The notes under the pieces were generated by a model that did no database searches, had not been told where the DNA came from, and saw nothing but the letters and a program-made list of their open reading frames with translations. The translations under genes and the position numbers were made by a program. Below are positions 50,510-58,225 of a stretch of DNA of 64,000 bases, one piece after another (the stretch's first letter is position 1; each line of letters opens with the position of its first letter). Location: contig NZ_KB899970.1 in assembly GCF_000378485.1 (NCBI RefSeq), positions 310,001 to 374,000 of the forward strand, written 5' to 3'. Source of the stretch: Flavobacterium rivuli WB 3.3-2 = DSM 21788. GTDB lineage: Bacteria > Bacteroidota > Bacteroidia > Flavobacteriales > Flavobacteriaceae.

Positions 50510-52176
50510 TGCAGCTAAGTGATTTTTTGCCGCAAATAACTATTGATGATGTGCAGGGATGGTTTATTTACGATCCTAAAGCGCCTATACTATTTAATAC
50601 GCCTTTATTTTTAGGGTTGTTTTTAGTATTTTATGGTATTTATATTCTTACCCGCAATACCTTTAGGTTAAGGCTTGTATATGTAATAATGTTTTCATTA
50701 TTCTTTTACTATAAATCAAGCGGTATTTATTTTTTACTGCTGCTGCTCTCATCGGTGGTAGATTATACACTGAGTTACTTTTTGTACCGGGAGGAGAGAA
50801 GCTTACAAAAAAAAGTGTACCTGTGGTTTAGCGTTATTGTTAACCTTACCTTTCTGGGCTATTTTAAATATACCACGTTTATATTAGACGGTGCTAATGC
50901 ACTCTTAGGTGCTGATTATACTTTTAACAGAGTATTGCTTCCGGTTGGTATATCCTTCTATACATTTCAGTCAATCAGTTATATAATAGAGGTGTATCGG
51001 AAAGAAATCACACCGGCAAAAAACTATATCGATTATCTTTTCTTTGTGTCGTTTTTCCCTCAGCTGGTTGCAGGGCCTATAGTCAGGGCTAAAGATTTTA
51101 TCCCGCAGATATACGCCAAATTACAACTCACTAAAGAAGACGTAAATTATGCGTTATTCCTTATCATAGGCGGGCTTATCAAGAAAACGGTGATATCCGA
51201 TTATATTTCGATAAACTTTGTAGACCGCGTTTTCGATTCTCCAAACAGTTATACGGCTTTTGAGAACTTAATGGCGGCCTACGGTTATACTATACAGATA
51301 TACTGCGACTTTTCCGGATATTCAGATATGGCAATTGGAGTAGCATTATTGCTTGGCTTTAAACTGCCTACTAACTTTCGTACGCCATATAAATCGGCAT
51401 CCATTACCGAGTTCTGGCGCAGGTGGCATATATCATTATCTACCTGGCTAAAAGATTTCCTTTATATATCGGTAGGGGGTAACAGGCACGGCTCGTTTGC
51501 AGGCTTTTTATTTCCCGGCCTGTTCTTTTGTGGGCTGATAATATGGGGAATCAATTTTTCACACGTAAGTAATATTCCACTGTTTTTAAGCATTGGCGGG
51601 TTAGTAGTTTTTGCACTTTCATTCCTTTTATCTAAAGATAAAGAGCGAACCATGTTTACTAACGTAAACCTTTTTACTACAATGCTTCTTGGAGGCCTGT
51701 GGCATGGGGCAAGCATGCTCTTTATTATTTGGGGAGCTTTACATGGTTTGGCATTAGCGGTACATAAATTGTTCAATGAAATTTTCCCAACAAAAAAAGA
51801 TGCACAGCCTACATTTTTAGGCGGCGTTTGGAAGGTTATATCTATACTTATAACATTTCATTTTGTGGCATTTTGCTGGATACTGTTCCGTTCCAGGGAT
51901 TTCCCTACAGCCATCGACCTTATAACTAACATAAGCCATGTTACGTTCGATCCTAACCAATGGCAAACTATTATCCTGGGTTATAAAAATGTATTTATAC
52001 TAATGGCTATAGGCTATATATGGCACTTAATGCCCGAAGGTTTTTCTAAAGGTTTAAAGGAGGCATTTTTTCTTACCCCTCTGGTTCTTAAAGCTATAGT
52101 TTTAGGATTTATTTTCTGGTTGGTTTATGCAGCTGCATCGGCGGGGCCACAGCCATTTATCTACTTCCAATTTTAA
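50509..52176 (+). CDS. MBOAT-family membrane O-acyltransferase (AlgI/DltB-like)
   Basis: 555 aa with about 12 membrane helices. Family features: FPQLVAGPIVRAKDFIPQI (about 183-201), TEFWRRWHISLSTWLKDFLYI (about 302-322) and the catalytic His block GGLWHGASMLFIIWGALHG (about 390-410). MBOAT proteins such as AlgI, DltB or PatA move acyl groups across the inner membrane to a periplasmic transferase. The two SGNH proteins just upstream are the presumed transferases, so the operon likely O-acetylates a cell-surface or wall glycan. One-base overlap with the previous stop. Confidence 0.94.
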   Translation: MQLSDFLPQITIDDVQGWFIYDPKAPILFNTPLFLGLFLVFYGIYILTRNTFRLRLVYVIMFSLFFYYKSSGIYFLLLLLSSVVDYTLSYFLYREERSLQKKVYLWFSVIVNLTFLGYFKYTTFILDGANALLGADYTFNRVLLPVGISFYTFQSISYIIEVYRKEITPAKNYIDYLFFVSFFPQLVAGPIVRAKDFIPQIYAKLQLTKEDVNYALFLIIGGLIKKTVISDYISINFVDRVFDSPNSYTAFENLMAAYGYTIQIYCDFSGYSDMAIGVALLLGFKLPTNFRTPYKSASITEFWRRWHISLSTWLKDFLYISVGGNRHGSFAGFLFPGLFFCGLIIWGINFSHVSNIPLFLSIGGLVVFALSFLLSKDKERTMFTNVNLFTTMLLGGLWHGASMLFIIWGALHGLALAVHKLFNEIFPTKKDAQPTFLGGVWKVISILITFHFVAFCWILFRSRDFPTAIDLITNISHVTFDPNQWQTIILGYKNVFILMAIGYIWHLMPEGFSKGLKEAFFLTPLVLKAIVLGFIFWLVYAAASAGPQPFIYFQF

Positions 52177-52290
52177 CCATAACATTTTTGTGCGAATAAG
52201 TTTTTTTGGTGTTAAATAATGGGGTGTATATATAAGTGTGTGAATTTAATGGAAATATTATATTAAATTAGGCGCATAATTAATACCCAA

Positions 52291-53694
52291 ATGAAAAAAA
52301 CACTACTTATTTTTACCCTGTGTACCTCTATGCTTGGTTTTAAGGCACATGCACAGGAGCCTTATACACTTACCGTATTTGATGAGGCCGTTTATTACGG
52401 TATGTATGACGGCCTATCTACAACACCGATACCGGAAGAATCTCTTCGTCTTAAAAACTGGTGTTATGGGAAAAAGCTTACCGAAGATCAGATTAATGCG
52501 ATAGGCAACAGGCTAACCATAAATGTTACCGCCGAAGCTTTGTGTGATGATTATGACCGTATTGGTAACGTAAATCTTGCATTTGTACCTAAAAATGCTA
52601 CTTCTTATTTATATGCAGATGTGCAAAGGATAGAAATAGGCAGGTTTATTACGCCTTTCATGAATAACATTACAAGGTCTTCAACATCTTCTGTGCCGTA
52701 TACTTTTGAGGCCGATAATATTGCAAAAATACTTCATGACCAAACGCTTTATGCTGACTATGATTTTTGGATAGAACTTGAAATTTATGGACACCAGGGT
52801 GCAGAAAGTGCCGATCAGGGTGGTGCACAATGGGATTTTAGGGCAAGTGGCCTTTGCAGGGGCAGAAATGATGTTTACAAAGGTACATTAGAATTAGTAT
52901 CAGAAAATGACCCAACTATTGTACAGGGTGATAATTACTTTAAATGGCTTTCTTATAAATTTGAGCTTAAAGATTATGTACAGGCAACCGAAACTAATAA
53001 TTTGGGGCAGGGTACAGACGAATTAGGTGAAACTGTAAGGACCATCAACTTTAGCTTTGACGAAGAAGTTCCTAATGCTAAGTTTTATGTAGTAATGTCT
53101 AATCATGGTGCTAATGCCAATGGCGAAGAATACAGGAACAGGTTTCATGAAATATATCTTGATGATGTACAGTTGTTAAGGTACAGGCCAGGACAAAACT
53201 GTGAGCCATTCAGGGCTTACAATACTATGCCTAATGGAGTTTACGGAAACTCAGTAAGGAGCGAAGCAACATGGTTAACACGTAGCTGGTGCCCGGGTGC
53301 CCGTATAGAAACCCGTATTGTAGATCTTGGTAACCTGCCGGCAGGCTCTCACAATTTTAAAATGGATGTGCCTGCTGCTACATTTAGTGGTAACGATGGC
53401 TACTTCCCAATGTCGGTTTATGTTCAGGGCTATTCTGAAGATGTAGCCGGGACTGAGAAGTTTAAAGCAAATGCATTTACAATTGCCCCAAATCCTGTTA
53501 ACGACGTTGCAACAATAAACGTTACTAACGGGCAGACTATTAAAACAGTCTCAGTTACTAATACCCTGGGCCAGGTTGTAATGCAGGGTAATGCTGCAGC
53601 TGTAAACATGTCATCTTTGCAAAGTGGTGTTTACATTGTAAAAGTTCAGTTTGAGAATAACCAGGTAGCTACTAAAAAGATCATCAAAAAATAG
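52291..53694 (+). CDS. PNGase F-like T9SS cargo protein (peptide-N-glycosidase F family)
   Basis: 467 aa. Signal peptide (MKKTLLIFTLCTSMLGFKAHAQ), two eight-stranded beta domains as in flavobacterial PNGase F, and a C-terminal T9SS sorting domain (IAPNPVNDVATINVT ... KKIIKK). CDDYDRIGNV (85-94) aligns with CDEWDRYANV of PNGase F, placing the catalytic Asp at Asp89. EEYRNRFHE (279-287) aligns with AEWCFRTHT, giving Glu280, Arg284, His286. IELEIYGH holds a candidate third acid (Glu162/164). EIGRFITPF and RSWCPGARIETR also match. It would cut N-glycans from glycoproteins outside the cell. Alignment is from memory of PNGase F. Confidence 0.85.
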   Translation: MKKTLLIFTLCTSMLGFKAHAQEPYTLTVFDEAVYYGMYDGLSTTPIPEESLRLKNWCYGKKLTEDQINAIGNRLTINVTAEALCDDYDRIGNVNLAFVPKNATSYLYADVQRIEIGRFITPFMNNITRSSTSSVPYTFEADNIAKILHDQTLYADYDFWIELEIYGHQGAESADQGGAQWDFRASGLCRGRNDVYKGTLELVSENDPTIVQGDNYFKWLSYKFELKDYVQATETNNLGQGTDELGETVRTINFSFDEEVPNAKFYVVMSNHGANANGEEYRNRFHEIYLDDVQLLRYRPGQNCEPFRAYNTMPNGVYGNSVRSEATWLTRSWCPGARIETRIVDLGNLPAGSHNFKMDVPAATFSGNDGYFPMSVYVQGYSEDVAGTEKFKANAFTIAPNPVNDVATINVTNGQTIKTVSVTNTLGQVVMQGNAAAVNMSSLQSGVYIVKVQFENNQVATKKIIKK

Positions 53695-53750
53695 TAGTAT
53701 GCTGCTGGCATTTTAGAAAAGAAGTACAGAGAATTTTTTTATAATAGAAG

Positions 53751-53780
53751 ATCCGTCATTTTTAATGGCGGATTTTTTTT
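53751..53780 (+). terminator. Intrinsic terminator of the PNGase F-like gene
   Basis: The stem ATCCGTCATT/AATGGCGGAT (with G-T pairs, loop TTT) is followed by a run of eight T, 57 bases after the stop. Confidence 0.88.
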
Positions 53781-53789
53781 GCAACGTAC

Positions 53790-56333
53790 TTAAAAACTTA
53801 ATTTTATAAGTGCGTTAGGAGTGCGTTCAAGCGAATATGTGTTTACTACCTCAATGCCATTTTGCGAAGTGTTTATACGATAGTATTTGTTGATGATGTT
53901 TTGCCTGTTAAATACATTTAGTACTGATACGCCGAGTTGCAGGTTTACTTTAGAGAATATCTTCCAGGCGTAAGATGCCGAAAAGTTAACCTGGAAAAAA
54001 TTGTCCAAATTATCTGAATTGGGATAGTTATATGCTACAGATGGAGCACCTGTACTGTTGTATGTAGGTACGCTTATAAGCGGTGGTGTAACGGGGCGGC
54101 CCGTAAACCATTTAGACCCTAATGCTATCTTTAAATTATCCCACTCATAAATTACGGCTGTATTTATGGTATGGCTAAGTTCAAAACTGCTGGGAAAACG
54201 TATAGGCTCTACACCATCAAAACTATAATCGTTTTTGTTCCAGGTGTAGCTAAGCCAGGCATAAAAATCGTTAAATTGTTTTTGTATTAAAAATTCGGTG
54301 CCATATACCCTGTAGCTTCCTCGCGCCTGAACTGTTTCGAGCTGGTCCTGAAATGCCTGTCCCGCTGTGGTAATACCATTAACCTTTTTATAAAAATTAT
54401 CGAGTGTAACCAGCCATCCCTTATTTTTAAACGATATCCCTGCCGATGCCTGGTTGCTGCGCTGCAATGGTACTGCGTTATTATCTGCAAGTACCCAGCG
54501 CCGTTTTTCTATACCTAAAAAGTCGCCCTGAAGTTCTACTACCTGAGATGCCGACTGGCTTTTTTTCTCGGCCAGTACTTCCAGCTGCCAGTTTTCGGCA
54601 AGGGCATAATTAAGCTGCAGGCGCGGTTCGGCATACAGCATACCAAATTGTTCAATGTAATTTGCCCTGATGCCCCCACGTGCAAAAAGCCTGCTGTTTT
54701 CCGGGCGGTATTCAAGCTCGCCTATAACAGCATGTGTGCGAAGAACATCTTTTACATTGCGGCTGTATTGCGGTTCGTTTATACGGTCGCTGTTTTTAAT
54801 CCCTATTTCATTGTACTGGTAACCACTATGCAAAGTAAACAAAGGGTTTATTTTTTTAGCATCAGAAAATCGAAAACCGGCATCAAGTATTGTGTTTTCC
54901 TGGTTGGTTATCTGGTTAAACTCTATCGATTCGTTCTGGGCATCTACATTGTAATAAGAACCATACATGCCAAATTCAGTGCTATGGCCTTCACTCCATT
55001 GTGCACGCCATGCGGCGGTTCCTCCCAGGGTAAGCTGGCTTAAATGGCTTGCTTTTGTAACCACATTGGTAGCTGTTATGGTTCCCTGTATAAAATCGAG
55101 CTTGTTATTAATGCCTATAACATCTACATAAACATCATGTTTAGCGCCTATTTTTTGATGGTAAGATGTTGTAAAATCATAAAAATAGAATTCTTTATCG
55201 CTTTTATAATTTACATCTGTACTATTATTAAGGCTGGTAACAATGGTGTTCTGAAAAATACGCTTAGAATATTTATTGTAAGTAGGAAAAGCAAGTACAT
55301 CTGTAAAAGACCTGCGTGCAGATATTTCTATATTGGCATTGTCTGAAGGTTTTACTTTAGCGTAAAAGTCCGGTCCTATCATGTTACTGCCTATGCTCAC
55401 AGTTCCGGCCCCGATATTTTGAGGACGTGAAGAAATATCTACCGCGCTCGATACGCTTTCGCCATAAAATGCCGATGTACCGTTTTTAGATATCTTAATA
55501 TCGTGCGCAAGGTTAGGGCTAAGGGCAGATATAAGCCCAAAGAAATGCCCTGTTTGGAAAAGGCGTATGCCATTCCACATAAAAAGATTCTGGTCATGCG
55601 TGCCGCCGCGCACGTTAATATTGCTTACCGTTTCGTCTATACTGTTTATGCCGGGTAGCTGTTGCATGGCCTGCAAAACATCGGGTTCTATAAGGCCGGG
55701 GAGAATGCCAAATTTTCTTGGCTTAATATCATAACTGCCGTCTTTGTTTTTGGAGATACCAGTAGCAAGGTACCGCTCTGCAACAACCTCGTTTAATTGT
55801 TGTATGGCAAGTGTAAGGATAATTTCAAGGCAATCATTAGTGTCCGGGCGCTCTGCAGGCATAACTACCGGTTCGTAGCCCATCTGTGATATATAAATAG
55901 ACTTTACCCTGACAGGTATTTCAAAATAACCATCCGTACCGGTTACAACTTTAGTGGTACTGTCAAACTGTATAACGGCATTATCTACCGGCTGCCCAAG
56001 TTCATCCAGCACATAAGCACAAAGGGGTTTTGGCTTTTGAGCTTTAGTGGTAGTATATATAACAATGTAACCGCCCGTTTGCCTAAAGGTAAGGCCAGTG
56101 CGGTTAGACAGATATATGAGTTTTGCTTTTAAAGGTAGTTGTGCAGGAGGTGGAAAAATTGAATGCCCTGTAACATCATCTTCGGCGTAATTAAACTTTA
56201 CGTGATATTGATTTTTTATGTCTTCCAGTATTTTTTTTAGCTCAACACTTTTTTTCTCGTCCTGCCCAAATGCATTGGCGGCGAAAAAAAAAAATAAACT
56301 AAGCAGTAAAAAACTCCTGGTGCCCTGCATCAT
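53790..56333 (-). CDS. TonB-dependent receptor with N-terminal STN signalling domain (FecA-like)
   Basis: 847 aa. Signal peptide, then an STN/secretin short domain (about 28-95, KKSVELKKILEDIKNQYHVK), a CarboxypepD_reg-like domain (about 105-180, GQPVDNAVIQFDSTTKVVTG), plug domain (about 210-310, QQLPGINSIDETVSNINVRGGTHDQN) and a barrel ending LERTPNALIKLSF. The STN domain contacts the anti-sigma FecR, which is encoded directly upstream with a 4-base overlap. The ligand is unknown. The ATG at 56330 is a slightly shorter alternative. It is distinct from the receptor at 42509, which has no STN domain. Confidence 0.93.
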   Translation of the reverse strand: MMQGTRSFLLLSLFFFFAANAFGQDEKKSVELKKILEDIKNQYHVKFNYAEDDVTGHSIFPPPAQLPLKAKLIYLSNRTGLTFRQTGGYIVIYTTTKAQKPKPLCAYVLDELGQPVDNAVIQFDSTTKVVTGTDGYFEIPVRVKSIYISQMGYEPVVMPAERPDTNDCLEIILTLAIQQLNEVVAERYLATGISKNKDGSYDIKPRKFGILPGLIEPDVLQAMQQLPGINSIDETVSNINVRGGTHDQNLFMWNGIRLFQTGHFFGLISALSPNLAHDIKISKNGTSAFYGESVSSAVDISSRPQNIGAGTVSIGSNMIGPDFYAKVKPSDNANIEISARRSFTDVLAFPTYNKYSKRIFQNTIVTSLNNSTDVNYKSDKEFYFYDFTTSYHQKIGAKHDVYVDVIGINNKLDFIQGTITATNVVTKASHLSQLTLGGTAAWRAQWSEGHSTEFGMYGSYYNVDAQNESIEFNQITNQENTILDAGFRFSDAKKINPLFTLHSGYQYNEIGIKNSDRINEPQYSRNVKDVLRTHAVIGELEYRPENSRLFARGGIRANYIEQFGMLYAEPRLQLNYALAENWQLEVLAEKKSQSASQVVELQGDFLGIEKRRWVLADNNAVPLQRSNQASAGISFKNKGWLVTLDNFYKKVNGITTAGQAFQDQLETVQARGSYRVYGTEFLIQKQFNDFYAWLSYTWNKNDYSFDGVEPIRFPSSFELSHTINTAVIYEWDNLKIALGSKWFTGRPVTPPLISVPTYNSTGAPSVAYNYPNSDNLDNFFQVNFSASYAWKIFSKVNLQLGVSVLNVFNRQNIINKYYRINTSQNGIEVVNTYSLERTPNALIKLSF

Positions 56334-57229
56334 TCAGCAGATAGTGTAATAATATTGCCCTCTTTTTTTGCCTGTAAATGATATACAAGTATTATCTGGT
56401 CAAGAGCGTTATCAATATTATTCATAGGTATCGTGCCGTTAAAACGTTTTTCGGCTTTAGCGTTAAGATTAATGGTTACATTATACTGGCGTTCCATCTC
56501 GCTTATAACTTCCTGTAAACGCACTTTGCCAAAATAAGTTTCGTGGTTTAGCCATCCGGGCTTAGTGGCTTTAACATCGGGTAAGTTAAGTTTGGTTCCG
56601 TTTTCATAAGCTACGGTTTTGCCGGGAGTTAAAAACACAGTTTCTTTACCGTTAGTTACCTTTACCTTGCCTTCAAAGCAGGTTACATCTAAGCGGCCGT
56701 TGCGCGCCCTAACATTAAACTGAGTACCTACAACAGTAATAGTACCAACAGGCGTAACAACATCAAACGTTTTGCCTTTGGCTACTTTAAAGTAAGCCTC
56801 GCCATTAAGTTGCAGTTTACGGTTGCTATCCCAGTTAAATTCTTTATAATCAGCCTCAGATCCTGCGTTAAGCACCACTTCAGAATTGTCAGGCAATAAA
56901 AAAGTATCCATCTTTCCTGCTTCAGCAATCTGTGTGGTGGTTTTAGTGGTGTAAAAAAAGAAGGTTATGCCTAAAGCCAATACTAAAATTGCAGCTACAC
57001 GCGGCATCCACGGGTTAAGTTTGCGCACTTTGGGCTGGTGGGCTTTATTCCTGTTACGTGCAATGTTTTGGTATAAGGCATCCATATCGGCTTGTGGCAC
57101 GGTAAGCTGCCCCGAAAATTCTTTTATTTTACTGTAAGTAGCATACTCCGGCAGCGCCATGAAATCTTTCAATTCCTTGTCGTTCATCTCATCATTTAGC
57201 CACTTTGCTAAGGTAACATTCTCGTTCAT
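56330..57229 (-). CDS. FecR-family anti-sigma factor
   Basis: 299 aa. An N-terminal cytosolic domain (about 1-75, including WLNDEMNDKELKDFMAL) holds the sigma factor; one membrane helix (about 79-96, VAAILVLALGITFFFY) and a periplasmic FecR domain follow (about 110-215, AGKMDTFLLPDNSEVVLNAGS, VTVVGTQFNVRAR, VTCFEGKVKVTNG), ending in a DUF4974-like domain (about 228-299, LQEVISEMERQYNVTINLNA). It transmits ligand binding from the receptor to the ECF sigma factor. Same operon: sigma stop 44 bases upstream, receptor ATG overlapping. Confidence 0.95.
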   Translation of the reverse strand: MNENVTLAKWLNDEMNDKELKDFMALPEYATYSKIKEFSGQLTVPQADMDALYQNIARNRNKAHQPKVRKLNPWMPRVAAILVLALGITFFFYTTKTTTQIAEAGKMDTFLLPDNSEVVLNAGSEADYKEFNWDSNRKLQLNGEAYFKVAKGKTFDVVTPVGTITVVGTQFNVRARNGRLDVTCFEGKVKVTNGKETVFLTPGKTVAYENGTKLNLPDVKATKPGWLNHETYFGKVRLQEVISEMERQYNVTINLNAKAEKRFNGTIPMNNIDNALDQIILVYHLQAKKEGNIITLSAE

Positions 57230-57273
57230 TGTTTCTTCCTGTTTTTATTATAACAGTTATGAGGTAGAAAACC

Positions 57274-57795
57274 CTACCTAAAGGTATCAATTTCTTTTCT
57301 TAATTGCAATAGTGCGCCGTGAATACGTTTTTCTACAGCCTTAACACCTATGCCCAGTATCTCTGCAATTTCATGGTATTTTTTACCATCTATACGGTGC
57401 AGCAGGAAAGCACTGCGCTGCGCTTCAGATAAGTTTGCTATTGCCTTTTGCAGCTTAACCTTAAACTGCTCCTCTTCCATTAAAAATTCCGGACTCTGGT
57501 TGTTAGTGTCATGGTTTACATTTTTTTTAGAATATTCCAGTACTACCTTTTTATGGGCAATATGGTTAAGCGTGGTATTATTTGCCACGGTATATAAAAA
57601 CGATTTAGCTTTCTCCGTCGGTACGCTGGCGCAGTTTTCCCAAAGTTTTATAAAAGCTTCCTGGGTTGCCTCGTCTGCCTGCTCTTCGTTGCCAAATTTA
57701 TAGTACAGGAAATTGCGAAGCGCCTTAGCATGGCTCTTAAAAAAAGCGGAGAATTTTAGTTCTTCACAAATGCCTATGGGTTGTTCCTGTTTCAT
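57274..57795 (-). CDS. ECF RNA polymerase sigma factor
   Basis: 173 aa. Sigma region 2 (about 20-85, ALRNFLYYKFGNEEQADEATQEAFIKLWEN) and region 4 (about 115-165, LSEAQRSAFLLHRIDGKKYHEIAEILGI, with helix-turn-helix VKAVEKRIHGAL). No region 1 or 3, as expected for ECF. Its FecR partner and TonB receptor follow in one operon, so it probably activates them and perhaps the LamG lipoprotein gene on the other strand. The stop codon TAG is embedded in an AGGTAGGGT motif (57271-57280), copies of which occur on the plus strand upstream of the LamG gene. Confidence 0.95.
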   Translation of the reverse strand: MKQEQPIGICEELKFSAFFKSHAKALRNFLYYKFGNEEQADEATQEAFIKLWENCASVPTEKAKSFLYTVANNTTLNHIAHKKVVLEYSKKNVNHDTNNQSPEFLMEEEQFKVKLQKAIANLSEAQRSAFLLHRIDGKKYHEIAEILGIGVKAVEKRIHGALLQLRKEIDTFR

Positions 57796-58125
57796 TTTTG
57801 GCTAATAAAAGTGGCTGTTAAATTATACATTTTTTTGATTGGCAAGGGTAATTGTACATTTTATTTTAGCCTGCAAACCTACAGCTAAATTTCTTTTTAA
57901 AAACAGGTAGGGTAAAACAGGGGGCTTCTTGTTATTGAAAGTTTTATTGAAGCCTGAAATTATTATTAGTCAACAGGGTTTATTATGTATAAGCAAAAAA
58001 ATAATAAAATAGAGGTAGGGTGTTTTTAATGTTGTCTGTTATAATGCAACAAGGCCGTCTGAATTATTATATAAGTAGTACGATATTTGAAAAAGAAAAT
58101 GCTTTGTAATTTAAAAATTGCTCCC

Positions 58126-58157
58126 AGCCGGCCCTTTTATCAGGGTCGGTTTTTTTA
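58126..58157 (+). terminator. Orphan intrinsic terminator upstream of the LamG lipoprotein gene
   Basis: The stem CCGGCCCT/AGGGTCGG (58128-58135 with 58142-58149, one G-T pair) is followed by a T run. No plus-strand gene precedes it, so it may end a small transcript that begins after the AGGTAGGGT copy at 58013 or at 57904. Confidence 0.8.
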
Positions 58158-58179
58158 TGTGCAGTTTTTTTGTGCCTTA

Positions 58180-58190
58180 CAGGTAGGGTA
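58180..58190 (+). promoter_or_regulatory. Candidate ECF-dependent promoter element (CAGGTAGGGTA) of the LamG gene
   Basis: The repeated motif lies 35 bases before the ATG at 58226, a plausible promoter distance, while no TAnnTTTG element is present in the gap. A related GGGTAGGGTA is 38 bases before the T9SS gene at 25829. Function is inferred from position only. Confidence 0.45.
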
Positions 58191-58225
58191 TTTAACTGCT
58201 TGATTGTTTATACTATATCCAACAA

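Larger units (their letters stand above)
57796..58225. other. Divergent intergenic region with repeated AGGTAGGGT motif and orphan terminator
   Basis: 430 bases between the sigma gene and the LamG lipoprotein gene. Plus-strand copies of (C)AGGTAGGGT(A) are at 57904-57914, 58013-58021 and 58180-58190, and an inverted copy at 57271-57280. A 26-codon open frame (58030-58110, MLSVIMQQGRLNYYISSTIF) has no supporting evidence of being a gene. A strong plus-strand terminator lies at 58126-58157, upstream of the LamG gene. Confidence 0.6.

Noticed and set aside
58030..58110. 26-codon frame as a real small protein gene
   Set aside because: No conserved family, start context or composition supports it; kept only as a note within the orphan terminator finding.
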